From: Halobacillus amylolyticus
Lineage (GTDB): Bacteria > Bacillota > Bacilli > Bacillales > Halobacillaceae
Reading direction: 5' to 3'
DNA length: 64,000 bases
Assembly: GCF_022921115.1 (NCBI RefSeq)
Contig: NZ_CP095075.1
Location: 3,608,001 to 3,672,000 of the forward strand
Part shown: piece after piece, positions 54,417-62,055 of the stretch
Numbering within the stretch: position 1 is the first letter of the stretch
Layout of the letters: each line of letters begins with the position of its first letter
Notes under the pieces: generated by a model
What the model was told of the DNA's origin: nothing
Databases searched by the model: none
What the model saw: only the letters and a program-made list of their open reading frames with translations
Translations under genes and position numbers: made by a program

Positions 54417-54623
54417 CTACTCAAAAGAGAGAATGGAACCACTGTTACAGAATAGTGTAATAAATTTAATCTTTAAGTACTTCATTTTTATTAGATAACT
54501 GTTATAAACATTCATCAATTTCTTCTCCATTTTCTCCCAAAAGTAGATTGCTCCATTACTTTTCAAGCATTCAAACCCATAGTGGAGTGATAATATCCTT
54601 GGTAGGCTTCTTATTTCTGTCAT
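54417..54623 (-). pseudogene. Remnant of a third GT4 paralogue (C-terminus)
   Basis: A 68-codon minus-strand frame contains LKSNGAIYFWEKMEKKLMNV followed by YNSYL. This closely resembles the ends of the two intact paralogues (SRKVMENLYSWEKMEKRLFN followed by VYQQL at 56873, and KVMESDFSWEHMEKRLFKVY at 51208). The rest of that gene is absent, and the fragment sits between two plus-strand genes. It is a scar of duplication and deletion. The remainder of the 54374-54671 gap shows only the ribosome site of the next gene. Confidence 0.7.
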
Positions 54624-54671
54624 ATAGGGGCCTGTTTTTCCCGGGGGACAATCATAGAAAGGGGGGATAAG

Positions 54672-55748
54672 GTGAAAATCTTAACAATAGTGGGAGCAAG
54701 ACCTCAATTTATAAAGGCATCTATGTTGTCTAATACTATAAAATTTAGTTCGAAAATTGAAGAATTTATTGTACACACCGGCCAACATTATGACGATAAT
54801 ATGTCGACCGTCTTTTTTAAGCAATTAAACCTCCCGAAACCAGATTATTATTTAGGAGTCGGTTCTGGACCTCACGGGGAACAAACAGCCAAGATGTTAT
54901 TGGATCTAGAGAAGATTATGACTTCTGTTCATCCGGATATTGTATTAGTATATGGTGATACAAATTCTACCATTGCTGGGAGCTTGGCTGCATCAAAGCT
55001 TCATATTCCAGTAGCCCATGTAGAGGCAGGGTTGCGCAGTTTTAACAAAAGAATGCCTGAAGAGATTAATAGAATTATTACCGATCACCTTTCTAATTAT
55101 TTGTTTTGTCCTTCAAATGCTGCAGTTGAAAATTTAAAACGTGAGGGAATTGATAAGGGGGTATATCAGGTAGGAGATATTATGTATGAATCCGTCTCTC
55201 ACTTTAAACCTTACGCACTGCGCCAATCCTCTATCCTGCGGGAGTTATCGCTTTCGGAAAACAAGTATTATCTGGCAACCATTCACCGGGCTGAAAATAC
55301 AGATGATCCTGTTCGCTTAAAATCTATACTTGAAGCAATGCAACAACTAAGAATACCGGTGGTTCTCCCATTACATCCCAGAACTAAAAGTAAAATAAAT
55401 CAATTTAAATTAGCGGATATAGTCTCCTCCCCGTCTGTTAAACTAATCGAACCATTAAATTATCTTGATATGTTAGCGATTGCCTCCAAGGCGAGAGTAA
55501 TTTTAACAGACTCAGGTGGGCTTCAAAAAGAATCTTACATGCTTCAAGTTCCTTGTATCACCCTGAGAGAAGAAACAGAGTGGGAGGAAACCGTGCAACA
55601 TGGTTGGAATCACTTAGTTGGTTCATCCACACAACAAATTCTAGATACTGTAAACACCATCCAACTCCCTAAAGAACATCCACCCCTTTTCGGGGATGGA
55701 AAAACTTCGCAAAAAATAATCGACATTTTGATTAAAGATTTCAATTAG
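54672..55748 (+). CDS. UDP-N-acetyl sugar 2-epimerase (WbpI/WecB family)
   Basis: A 358-residue non-hydrolysing 2-epimerase. MKILTIVGARPQFIKASMLS, EFIVHTGQHYDDNMS, VLVYGDTNSTIAGSLAASKL, VEAGLRSFNKRMPEEINRI, HRAENTDDPVRL, LPLHPRTKSKI and LTDSGGLQKESYML cover the UDP-binding and catalytic sites. The opening GARPQFIKAS and HRAENTDDP resemble P. aeruginosa WbpI (UDP-GlcNAc3NAcA 2-epimerase) more than classical WecB. It would complete UDP-2,3-diacetamido-mannuronate synthesis. The ATG at 54672 follows AAAGGGGGGATAAGG. Confidence 0.87.
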   Translation: MKILTIVGARPQFIKASMLSNTIKFSSKIEEFIVHTGQHYDDNMSTVFFKQLNLPKPDYYLGVGSGPHGEQTAKMLLDLEKIMTSVHPDIVLVYGDTNSTIAGSLAASKLHIPVAHVEAGLRSFNKRMPEEINRIITDHLSNYLFCPSNAAVENLKREGIDKGVYQVGDIMYESVSHFKPYALRQSSILRELSLSENKYYLATIHRAENTDDPVRLKSILEAMQQLRIPVVLPLHPRTKSKINQFKLADIVSSPSVKLIEPLNYLDMLAIASKARVILTDSGGLQKESYMLQVPCITLREETEWEETVQHGWNHLVGSSTQQILDTVNTIQLPKEHPPLFGDGKTSQKIIDILIKDFN

Positions 55749-55824
55749 CGATGGATGATTTAAGGGGAAAAGAATCCCTTTCTCTCCATCTTATAAATGT
55801 ATTAAGTTAGGAAAACTTGCATCT

Positions 55825-56829
55825 CTATAATTTATTGTAGATGCCCAAATACTGATTAACGACTTTTTCAGCCATATGGTTCTGTATGACATAGGTTCTC
55901 CCGTTAAAACCTGTATTTCTTCTTTGCCTTGGGTTTTTAATTAAATTCCCTAAAACAGTAGTAATGGTATCCGGATTTGCATTCACAATGGGCAAACCAG
56001 CTGGGTATTTATCTACAAGATCTTCCCTGATATAGCATATAACTGGTTTTCCTAACGCCATCGCCTCAGAACTAACATAGCCATATGAACCGATCCTCAA
56101 CTGGTCGATGACAATATCTGCCTGGGCAAAAAGAATTTTGGCTTCATCATTGGATAGTCCTTCAACCAATTTAAATTGAAATGATAACCCCGAACGTTGC
56201 AACTCCTGGACGGCTTTCAATATGAAATCAGTTCCTTTGATATGTCGTGAAGTAGGGGCGTGAACGACGAGAGGAGAAGTTTGTTTGACATCCGGATATT
56301 GTGGTTTAAATTGATGTACATCAATAGTATGAGGGATTACATAGGTATGTTTATATAAATTTGAAATATACCCTTCTAATTCAGGGTCTTGGACAATTGC
56401 ATGATCGATATATTTTGATAAAGCGGCTACATTATTATATATTTTTTCTTCTGTCCATTCAGGCTTCACCTGAACATACGGGTTGTTTTTTCTGGCAACC
56501 GAAAGGAGTCGTATATCCGAACCATGATGGTGTACAACCATCTTCTTTCCAGCACGCTTCAGAATCTCCAAATCCCTTTTATCAGGAAAAAATGTTTCAC
56601 CAAAATGAAAATGGAAGATGTCATACTTTGGTATAGATTCTAGTAAAAACTGTTCAATTCTATTCTCTCTTTCATTTTTTGACAGCAGATTAAGCTTTAA
56701 ACATATATCTGGTTGAAATTTAAAAGGGTGTTCATCAAAGTGGCAAGAAGAAGCTTGAACTCCTTTTAGCCGTAATGCCTTACACAATTCGATCATAGGA
56801 GATCCATAAGAAATATGCAGTACTCTCAC
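55825..56829 (-). CDS. GT-B glycosyltransferase
   Basis: A 334-residue glycosyltransferase of the GT4-like type. VLHISYGSPMIELCKALRLK and FHFHFGETFFPDKRDLEIL lie in the N-domain; VVHAPTSRHIKGTDFILKAV, ADIVIDQLRIGSYGYVSSEA and MALGKPVICYIREDL in the donor-binding C-domain. It is about 75 residues shorter than the two paralogues nearby. It is the last gene of a five-gene minus-strand operon (59794 to 55825). Confidence 0.84.
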   Translation of the reverse strand: MRVLHISYGSPMIELCKALRLKGVQASSCHFDEHPFKFQPDICLKLNLLSKNERENRIEQFLLESIPKYDIFHFHFGETFFPDKRDLEILKRAGKKMVVHHHGSDIRLLSVARKNNPYVQVKPEWTEEKIYNNVAALSKYIDHAIVQDPELEGYISNLYKHTYVIPHTIDVHQFKPQYPDVKQTSPLVVHAPTSRHIKGTDFILKAVQELQRSGLSFQFKLVEGLSNDEAKILFAQADIVIDQLRIGSYGYVSSEAMALGKPVICYIREDLVDKYPAGLPIVNANPDTITTVLGNLIKNPRQRRNTGFNGRTYVIQNHMAEKVVNQYLGIYNKL

Positions 56830-56872
56830 ATTTATCTTTCCTTTCTTTTTACAGAAATCCTTATTTTCTCAT

Positions 56873-58096
56873 TTACTTAGTTAGGAGTTGTTGGTAAACA
56901 TTAAATAATCGTTTCTCCATTTTCTCCCATGAATATAAATTTTCCATTACTTTACGACTATTCAGACTCATTCTTTTCAAGTTGCTTTTATTTTGGCTAA
57001 GATATAGTAAGGCATCTGCATAATCCTGAGCTGTAGCATTCGTTTTCTCGACAACAACCCCACATTGATGTGTGTTTACAAAAGCCTCCATTTCATGACA
57101 TTTATTCACTAAAATTGGTATCCCATTATTCAAATAACTAAAAAATTTATTTGGCATGGCGTACTTGAAATTAAGGGAGTTTTCTACATTCTCCAAATCA
57201 ATCCAGCCAATATCAACATCTTTCAAATGATTTGGAATGTCAAGATAATCAACCCATCCAGTTAAGGTTAGATTACTTTGAAGGGGCTCTGGGATGGCGA
57301 AGGGATTATTAAACCGACTTCCCCCCACAATCTTGAACTGAAAATCTAACTTCTTAGAGCATAATTCTGTAATCCCAATAATCTTTTCCTTCATGCCTTT
57401 TTTATCATCAAAGTTTCCTTCATAGCCGATAGTTAACCCATTTGAACCATACTCTTTAGGTAGATATTTTTGAGCTAAAGGAGGTGAGTTATAGATTACT
57501 TCCACAGGCAGTTTTGGTTTATGAGATAAATACCATGATTTAATTGAATCTGAAACAGTAATCACGTAATCAACTTCATCCAGCATAATAAGGAGTTTCT
57601 GTTTCAATTCATCTCTATGTTTCTCGCTGTATCTAGGGTTCAAAGGATCAGGAGTCAATTCATGGCTATCATAAATTAACTTTACATCCTTTCCTTTTCT
57701 TTTCTTCATTAATCGTTTTATACCTACTCCAGCGAAAAGGGATAGGTACTCATGGGTATGATAAATATCAGCATTTTGCTGAATAGCGAGTTGCGTTAAT
57801 TGATTGGTAAACCCTTGTGTTTCCCAAACATTCTCATTGCTTAATACTTTACTTAATTGATCTTTACAACTCTCCCAGTTGTATGTGACCATTTTTATTC
57901 CTTCGTGTGTAAAGACCTTATTCCTGAAACGTTTCGTAAAAGGGGTACCATCAATATCGAATAGATGACCATTCCTCCTCGGAACAATCATCGTGACATG
58001 GTATCCTTTTTTCTGTAAGCTTTTTGCTTCCTTCCTAAAGATTCTCGCGTCCAAAAATGGATGATAAGCAATAACCATGCATACCCTTTTTGACAC
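56873..58096 (-). CDS. GT4-like glycosyltransferase, paralogue B
   Basis: A 407-residue paralogue of the glycosyltransferase at 51208. It shares ARIFRKEAKSLQKKGYHVTM, IVPRRNGHLFDIDGTPF, KLIYDSHELTPDPLNPRY, YVITVSDSIKSWYLSHKPKL, PVEVIYNSPPLAQKYLP, YAMPNKFFSYLNNGIPILVN and the ending YSWEKMEKRLFNVYQQL. It probably transfers a different sugar of the same glycan. It lies within the minus-strand operon with the acetyltransferase and CgeB-like genes. Confidence 0.86.
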   Translation of the reverse strand: MSKRVCMVIAYHPFLDARIFRKEAKSLQKKGYHVTMIVPRRNGHLFDIDGTPFTKRFRNKVFTHEGIKMVTYNWESCKDQLSKVLSNENVWETQGFTNQLTQLAIQQNADIYHTHEYLSLFAGVGIKRLMKKRKGKDVKLIYDSHELTPDPLNPRYSEKHRDELKQKLLIMLDEVDYVITVSDSIKSWYLSHKPKLPVEVIYNSPPLAQKYLPKEYGSNGLTIGYEGNFDDKKGMKEKIIGITELCSKKLDFQFKIVGGSRFNNPFAIPEPLQSNLTLTGWVDYLDIPNHLKDVDIGWIDLENVENSLNFKYAMPNKFFSYLNNGIPILVNKCHEMEAFVNTHQCGVVVEKTNATAQDYADALLYLSQNKSNLKRMSLNSRKVMENLYSWEKMEKRLFNVYQQLLTK

Positions 58097-58177
58097 AATT
58101 CCCCACCCTTTCTTGAACAGATAAATATCATGTGGATTTTTTGTTTCCTCTATACATGGATCCCGACATTAATCTCA

Positions 58178-58855
58178 TCACTTGATTTTTCTTGCGGGAA
58201 CGCCTGCAGCAACTATGTTATCCTCTGTGTCCTTCGTTACCACAGCTCCCGCACCTATTATAGTATTATGACCAACCGTAACTCCTGGTAAGAGTGAGGC
58301 ATTGTTTCCTATTTTAGCTCCTTTTCTAATATGTGGTCCTTTTAGGGAGTATGCCTGAGCACCCATGTACTTATCATTTGACATCGATACACATGGGCCA
58401 ATGAACACATGATCTTCAAGGGTCGTATCACCTGTTACATAAGCTTGCGTTTGCACTGTGCATCTTTTCCCTATCTTTGTATTTAATTCCACTATAGCTG
58501 CTCTTCCAATGACAGATTCGTCAGCAACTGACACATTTTCCCGAATACTAGCGTGATCACCAATAAACACGTCTTTTCCAAGCTCAGTTCCAGAATAGAT
58601 GGAAACCAAATGTCCGATTCGTGTACCAGACTGGATCACTAACTGTCGATTCGCATTGGAGGTTTCTCGCATTCTTTGATTAACAGCTGGGCGAATTCCA
58701 AGCACACAATTACAACCAACTGTTACGTTATCACCAATTTCAGTACCCTGTAAGATTACAGAATGATGACCGATCACAACATTTTTTCCGATTTTTACAT
58801 CTTTTTCAATGACGACGCGTTCTCCCAGTTGGGCACTTCCGTGGATATCAGACAT
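58178..58855 (-). CDS. Left-handed beta-helix N-acetyltransferase (WbpD-like)
   Basis: A 225-residue hexapeptide-repeat acyltransferase. Multiple hexads run from IEKDVKIGKNVVIGHHSVIL through HVFIGPCVSMSNDK to PGVTVGHNTIIGAGAVVTKD and the end AAGVPARKIK. Hexads of the first half form one helix block, followed by an insert (ILGIRPAVNQRMRETSNANRQ in register with the coil). This is the expected fold of WbpD, which N-acetylates the 3-amino group of UDP-GlcNAc3NA with acetyl-CoA. At 225 residues it is slightly longer than P. aeruginosa WbpD. It lies 16 bp after the CgeB-like gene. Confidence 0.85.
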   Translation of the reverse strand: MSDIHGSAQLGERVVIEKDVKIGKNVVIGHHSVILQGTEIGDNVTVGCNCVLGIRPAVNQRMRETSNANRQLVIQSGTRIGHLVSIYSGTELGKDVFIGDHASIRENVSVADESVIGRAAIVELNTKIGKRCTVQTQAYVTGDTTLEDHVFIGPCVSMSNDKYMGAQAYSLKGPHIRKGAKIGNNASLLPGVTVGHNTIIGAGAVVTKDTEDNIVAAGVPARKIK

Positions 58856-58870
58856 ATAAAAACTCCCTTC

Positions 58871-59794
58871 TTACTTATGAACAATACCTTCTATTTTTTG
58901 AACCAGTTGCTGGGTTCGTCGTTCAACTGAGTGTTTTTGATGGATGAAATGGTACCCCTGCTTCACTATCTTCAGGCGGGCCGAATCATTCGCTAAATAA
59001 GCTACTGCTTTTTCCTGAAAATTCCCTTCGTCTATCGGCACAAAATGAACCCCTGGAATGAAACCAAGATCCTCCAATTCTTTGAAGGTTGGTGCTAGCA
59101 GAAGGGTCTTGCAAGCAAGCGCTTCAAAATACTTTATAACAGGGTAGTTTAAAACCGATGGACAGGTGAAGAAAATATTGGCCCGGTTAATTTCCTTTCC
59201 ATAAATTTGGCCAATAAATTTTTGGTTTTCCTCTTCTTTACTAAATTCCCGATAACCGGGGTGGTTGTGATAGACGAAGTCTGCATCCCCTTCATACGTC
59301 TTCAATATTTTCTGTCTTAACGGATAGGAGTCGTTAACAGCCCCCATCATTAGCAAATTGATATCCTTTTTTAACCCATAGTCCCTACATAATTCTGTAT
59401 TAACAAAGTGGGGGAACCATTCCATTTTCTTTTTAAATTCCGGATAAGTTTCTATAAATTTGTCTCGAACAACAGTGAATAAATAAGGGATATCGTGTTT
59501 AGCTATATAGTTTCTTCTAAGACTCGTAAACCGATGAACATCATTCACAAATAGTCCCGTGGGGATATCTATATTAGCGAGACCTTTAATCATGGGTGTC
59601 ATTTGGTGGTCAATATCATTTAACAGCAATATAAAATCGGGTCGCGTGGGGAGTTGTTTCAAAATATAGCTAATATGACCAGGTTTTCTCCATATCGTTA
59701 AGTTGACTACCTTTGAAAGTTCCTGCTCTAAATAATAAAAATTTTTATTTAACAACCTTGATGTATCCTCTGCTATAAACAAAAGATTAATCAA
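58871..59794 (-). CDS. CgeB-like glycosyltransferase (spore maturation type)
   Basis: A 307-residue protein resembling the CgeB/YkvP group of glycosyltransferases. The N-domain has INLLFIAEDTSRLLNKNFYY and IPTGLFVNDVHRF. The C-domain has NLLMMGAVNDSYPLRQKIL, FFTCPSVLNYPVIKYFEALA and LEDLGFIPGVHFVPIDEGNF, the usual donor-binding part. CgeB in B. subtilis is a sporulation gene needed for the outer spore surface. It is first in the minus-strand operon, behind a sigma-K-like -10 (59822-59830). A role in decorating spore-surface glycans is inferred. Confidence 0.82.
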   Translation of the reverse strand: MINLLFIAEDTSRLLNKNFYYLEQELSKVVNLTIWRKPGHISYILKQLPTRPDFILLLNDIDHQMTPMIKGLANIDIPTGLFVNDVHRFTSLRRNYIAKHDIPYLFTVVRDKFIETYPEFKKKMEWFPHFVNTELCRDYGLKKDINLLMMGAVNDSYPLRQKILKTYEGDADFVYHNHPGYREFSKEEENQKFIGQIYGKEINRANIFFTCPSVLNYPVIKYFEALACKTLLLAPTFKELEDLGFIPGVHFVPIDEGNFQEKAVAYLANDSARLKIVKQGYHFIHQKHSVERRTQQLVQKIEGIVHK

Positions 59795-59821
59795 AATGCA
59801 ATCTCCCTTCTTTTAAACGTT

Positions 59822-59905
59822 TACTCTATGAGAAGTCGGACAAACGCCAATTTTACTTTCTCTGTTATGGCAGTCTATTTCGTTTCAAAACTGGCGCATA
59901 GAATA
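59822..59905. promoter_or_regulatory. Divergent sigma-K-like -10 elements
   Basis: Two CATANNNTA matches face away from each other: CATAGAGTA on the minus strand (59822-59830), before the CgeB-like operon, and GCATAGAATA on the plus strand (59896-59905), before the oxidoreductase. The -35 (AC) parts are not convincing. Late mother-cell expression is a hypothesis. Confidence 0.4.
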
Positions 59906-59938
59906 ATCTAGTAGTTTATAAGAGTGAGGAGAATTTTT

Positions 59939-60895
59939 ATGAAAGTCGGTGTAATTGGAACAGGGAATATGGGAGAAAATCATGTGCGCACGTACTTATC
60001 ACTGCATGAGCATTGCCAGCTTGTCGGTATATTCGACAATGATGAGAAGAAAGGTCATCAGATTGCTGAGAAGTATAAGGTGAAACAGTTTCAATCAATG
60101 AGCGACCTTCTCAAATCGGTGGACGCTGTGAGCATTGCTGTGCCGACTGAATTTCATTATGATATCGGTCTAACATGTATCGAACACAACGTACACATGT
60201 TAATGGAAAAGCCAATTACTAGTACAGTCGCTCAGGCTGAAGCTTTGCTCGACAAAGCCCTTAAGGCAGATGTTAAAGTTCAAGTGGGACACATTGAGCT
60301 TTTTAACCCATTAATCCAAGTTCTCACAAAAGAATTAGAAAATGAAGATATTATTGGAGTTGTCTTCCACAGAATGAGTCCGTATGATGAAAGGATTAAA
60401 AACGTTGATGTTGTGAAGGATTTAATGATTCATGACCTTTATATTTTAAAAGCCCTTCTCAAAGATAAGATAACGGAATTTTATGCACTTGGGAACATCA
60501 TTGAGGATACTCCAAAGCACGCCGTTGCCATCGCCAGGTTTTCACAAGGGGTTACAGCACAACTGACGGCCAGTTTTAAATCAAAACGAAAGGCTAGAAA
60601 TATTCAAATTCTTACCGAGGACGCTTTTATTGAAGTTGATATCTTAAATAGAGAAATCAAGCTAACACGTTCTGTATTAGAGGATAAAAGTAATTCTCCA
60701 GTAACGCTAACTCAGAATATTCAAGTTGACGATTCTATACAACCACTAAGCATTGAATTAGTGGATTTCATAAATTGTATTAAATTTGAAAAAGAGCCTT
60801 CCGTTTCAGGTGAAGATGGTATGAGAACACTAATGATTACCAATAAAATTAGTGAGGCCATTAGTAATTTAAAAGCTAACGATGACGTGCACTAG
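59939..60895 (+). CDS. Gfo/Idh/MocA-family oxidoreductase (WbpB-like)
   Basis: A 318-residue NAD-dependent sugar oxidoreductase. VGVIGTGNMGENHVRTYLSL is the Rossmann start, AVSIAVPTEFHYDIGLTCIE and HMLMEKPITSTVAQAEALL hold the conserved EKP motif, and HIELFNPL and KDLMIHDLYILKALL belong to the catalytic C-domain. It fits WbpB, which oxidises C3 of UDP-GlcNAcA before transamination. ATG 59939 after GTGAGGAG is preferred over a GTG at 59924. It is transcribed alone, opposite the CgeB-like operon. Confidence 0.86.
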   Translation: MKVGVIGTGNMGENHVRTYLSLHEHCQLVGIFDNDEKKGHQIAEKYKVKQFQSMSDLLKSVDAVSIAVPTEFHYDIGLTCIEHNVHMLMEKPITSTVAQAEALLDKALKADVKVQVGHIELFNPLIQVLTKELENEDIIGVVFHRMSPYDERIKNVDVVKDLMIHDLYILKALLKDKITEFYALGNIIEDTPKHAVAIARFSQGVTAQLTASFKSKRKARNIQILTEDAFIEVDILNREIKLTRSVLEDKSNSPVTLTQNIQVDDSIQPLSIELVDFINCIKFEKEPSVSGEDGMRTLMITNKISEAISNLKANDDVH

Positions 60896-60915
60896 ATGAA
60901 GACAGTAAAGAGGCA

Positions 60916-60948
60916 GGGCATCCTTAAAGGAGAGGATGCCCTATTTAT
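60916..60948 (+). terminator. Terminator after the oxidoreductase gene
   Basis: GGGCATCCT (60916-60924) pairs with AGGATGCCC (60933-60941), followed by TATTTAT. The next 220 bp to 61167 show no gene. Confidence 0.75.
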
Positions 60949-61167
60949 ATGGTGCTAGTCAAGGATAAGTTACTGTCGAATCCCTTCAAACAGCTTGTGA
61001 CGCGATGACTATAGGATAATAAACCATTGCTGTAACTTTTGAGTACACGTTTTGTGTATTAAACAGGCAGGATTTAGAGCTATAATTAGCTTCGCTGTTA
61101 TTTATATGTCGATAAACGGATAATTATTTTCAAAATTTACTTTTCCAAAAACACGAAGTTACGCTAT

Positions 61168-61204
61168 ACAAAAATACCCTGGCTTCGTAAAGACCAGGGT
61201 ATTT
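61168..61204 (-). terminator. Terminator of the DUF2642 gene pair
   Basis: AAATACCCTGG (61172-61182) pairs with CCAGGGTATTT (61193-61203). Read on the minus strand it ends in TTTTTGTATAG. Confidence 0.8.
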
Positions 61205-61238
61205 ACCAAAACTATTCTGTTTAAATACATCTTTTGTT

Positions 61239-61451
61239 CTATGCTGCTACAAGAAAACGAACAAAGTTGATAGCATCTACCGAGATAAATTGTTTGTTAT
61301 TTGATCCATAACCACTATCAACCTCAACAACTAGCACTAAATCTGCTGTAACGGTTGAGAGAAGCCCTTCGATCAAATTATTATTTGTAGCTACTTCAAC
61401 TCTTGAACCAATACGTGTGGCTAGTTCGGCAGCAAAAGTTTCTGCAAACAT
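61239..61451 (-). CDS. Small DUF2642-like protein, possible spore coat component
   Basis: A 70-residue acidic protein: FAAELATRIGSRVEVATNNN, then IEGLLSTVTADLVLVVEVDS and FISVDAINFVRFL. The pattern of a short beta-barrel with a central ADLVLVVE strand resembles the C-terminal half of the next protein and DUF2642 proteins of Bacillus spores. It starts at ATG 61451, behind AAAGGAGGG, 13 bp after the upstream gene. The assignment to spore coat is inferred. Confidence 0.7.
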   Translation of the reverse strand: MFAETFAAELATRIGSRVEVATNNNLIEGLLSTVTADLVLVVEVDSGYGSNNKQFISVDAINFVRFLVAA

Positions 61452-61464
61452 CTAAAACCCTCCT

Positions 61465-61854
61465 TTACATTTCACTGACAAGTTCAATTTTTTCAATACG
61501 GACTAGGACTTGAGCTCCAGAACTTTCAACAATCACGACATAATCGCTTTCTACGACCAACAGTGTTCCAGTTACTACACCAAAAGGGGTAGTGACTTCT
61601 ACTTGTTCGTTGACTAAAGTCAACAATACTTCCCTAAGTGTTGTAGGGGTTGTAGGGGTTGTAGGGGGTGTTGGAGTCCCTGGTACAGGGTCCACTGTAT
61701 CATCTCCTCCTAAATCGACATCGAGATCGACATCGACATCTAACCCTGGTAAATCAAGTGAATTATTTGAGCTTAGCCCACTACCAGAAATTAAACTCTG
61801 GGACAATTGGTTAGCCAGCCTTAAAAGTTCTGTCTGGCGATTTGTTAGAGTCAA
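61465..61854 (-). CDS. DUF2642-like protein with acidic repeat and Thr-Pro linker, possible spore coat protein
   Basis: A 129-residue protein in three parts. Residues 1-30 form a helix (NRQTELLRLANQLSQSLISG). Residues 35-70 are a low-complexity acidic and Thr/Pro stretch (LDVDVDLDVDLGGDDTVDP, then PTPPTTPTTPTTL). Residues 70-129 are a DUF2642 beta domain (LREVLLTLVNEQVEVTTPFG, VVTGTLLVVESDYVVIVES). Start is a TTG (61852-61854) behind AAAGGATG. It is followed by the 70-residue relative. The layout and sigma-K-like promoter suggest a spore coat or exosporium protein near the glycan genes. Confidence 0.72.
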   Translation of the reverse strand: MTLTNRQTELLRLANQLSQSLISGSGLSSNNSLDLPGLDVDVDLDVDLGGDDTVDPVPGTPTPPTTPTTPTTLREVLLTLVNEQVEVTTPFGVVTGTLLVVESDYVVIVESSGAQVLVRIEKIELVSEM

Positions 61855-61887
61855 CTGAATTCATCCTTTCTATAATAGTTTTCTATT

Positions 61888-61914
61888 TACTATATGTTTG
61901 TTTCTTTCGTCCGT
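61888..61914 (-). promoter_or_regulatory. Sigma-K-like promoter of the coat-like genes
   Basis: On the minus strand CATATAGTA (61888-61896) matches the CATANNNTA -10. An AC at 61913-61914 lies 16 bp upstream, as in the -35 of sigma-K promoters. It lies 34 bp before the TTG start. Confidence 0.5.
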
Positions 61915-62002
61915 AAGGGCATTCACATACGTTAATAGATAATTCCACCAATAACCTAGAATTATAGAACACAAAAATATAGCAACCATAATCAAGGTAA
62001 AT

Positions 62003-62049
62003 AATGCCACCTCAGGTCATCCAATATTTGGATGACCTGAGGTGGCATT
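62003..62049. repeat. Dispersed palindrome, copy 4
   Basis: A perfect 22-bp stem spans 62003-62024 and 62028-62049 with a 3-nt loop. The arms are the common core extended by AATGCC and GGCATT. It ends 7 bp from the aldehyde dehydrogenase stop codon and probably terminates that minus-strand gene. Confidence 0.92.
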
Positions 62050-62055
62050 TTATAG

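Noticed and set aside
54417-54623. 68-codon minus-strand ORF as a functional small gene
   Set aside because: Its only recognisable part is the C-terminal tail of the nearby glycosyltransferase paralogues, so it is better read as a remnant.
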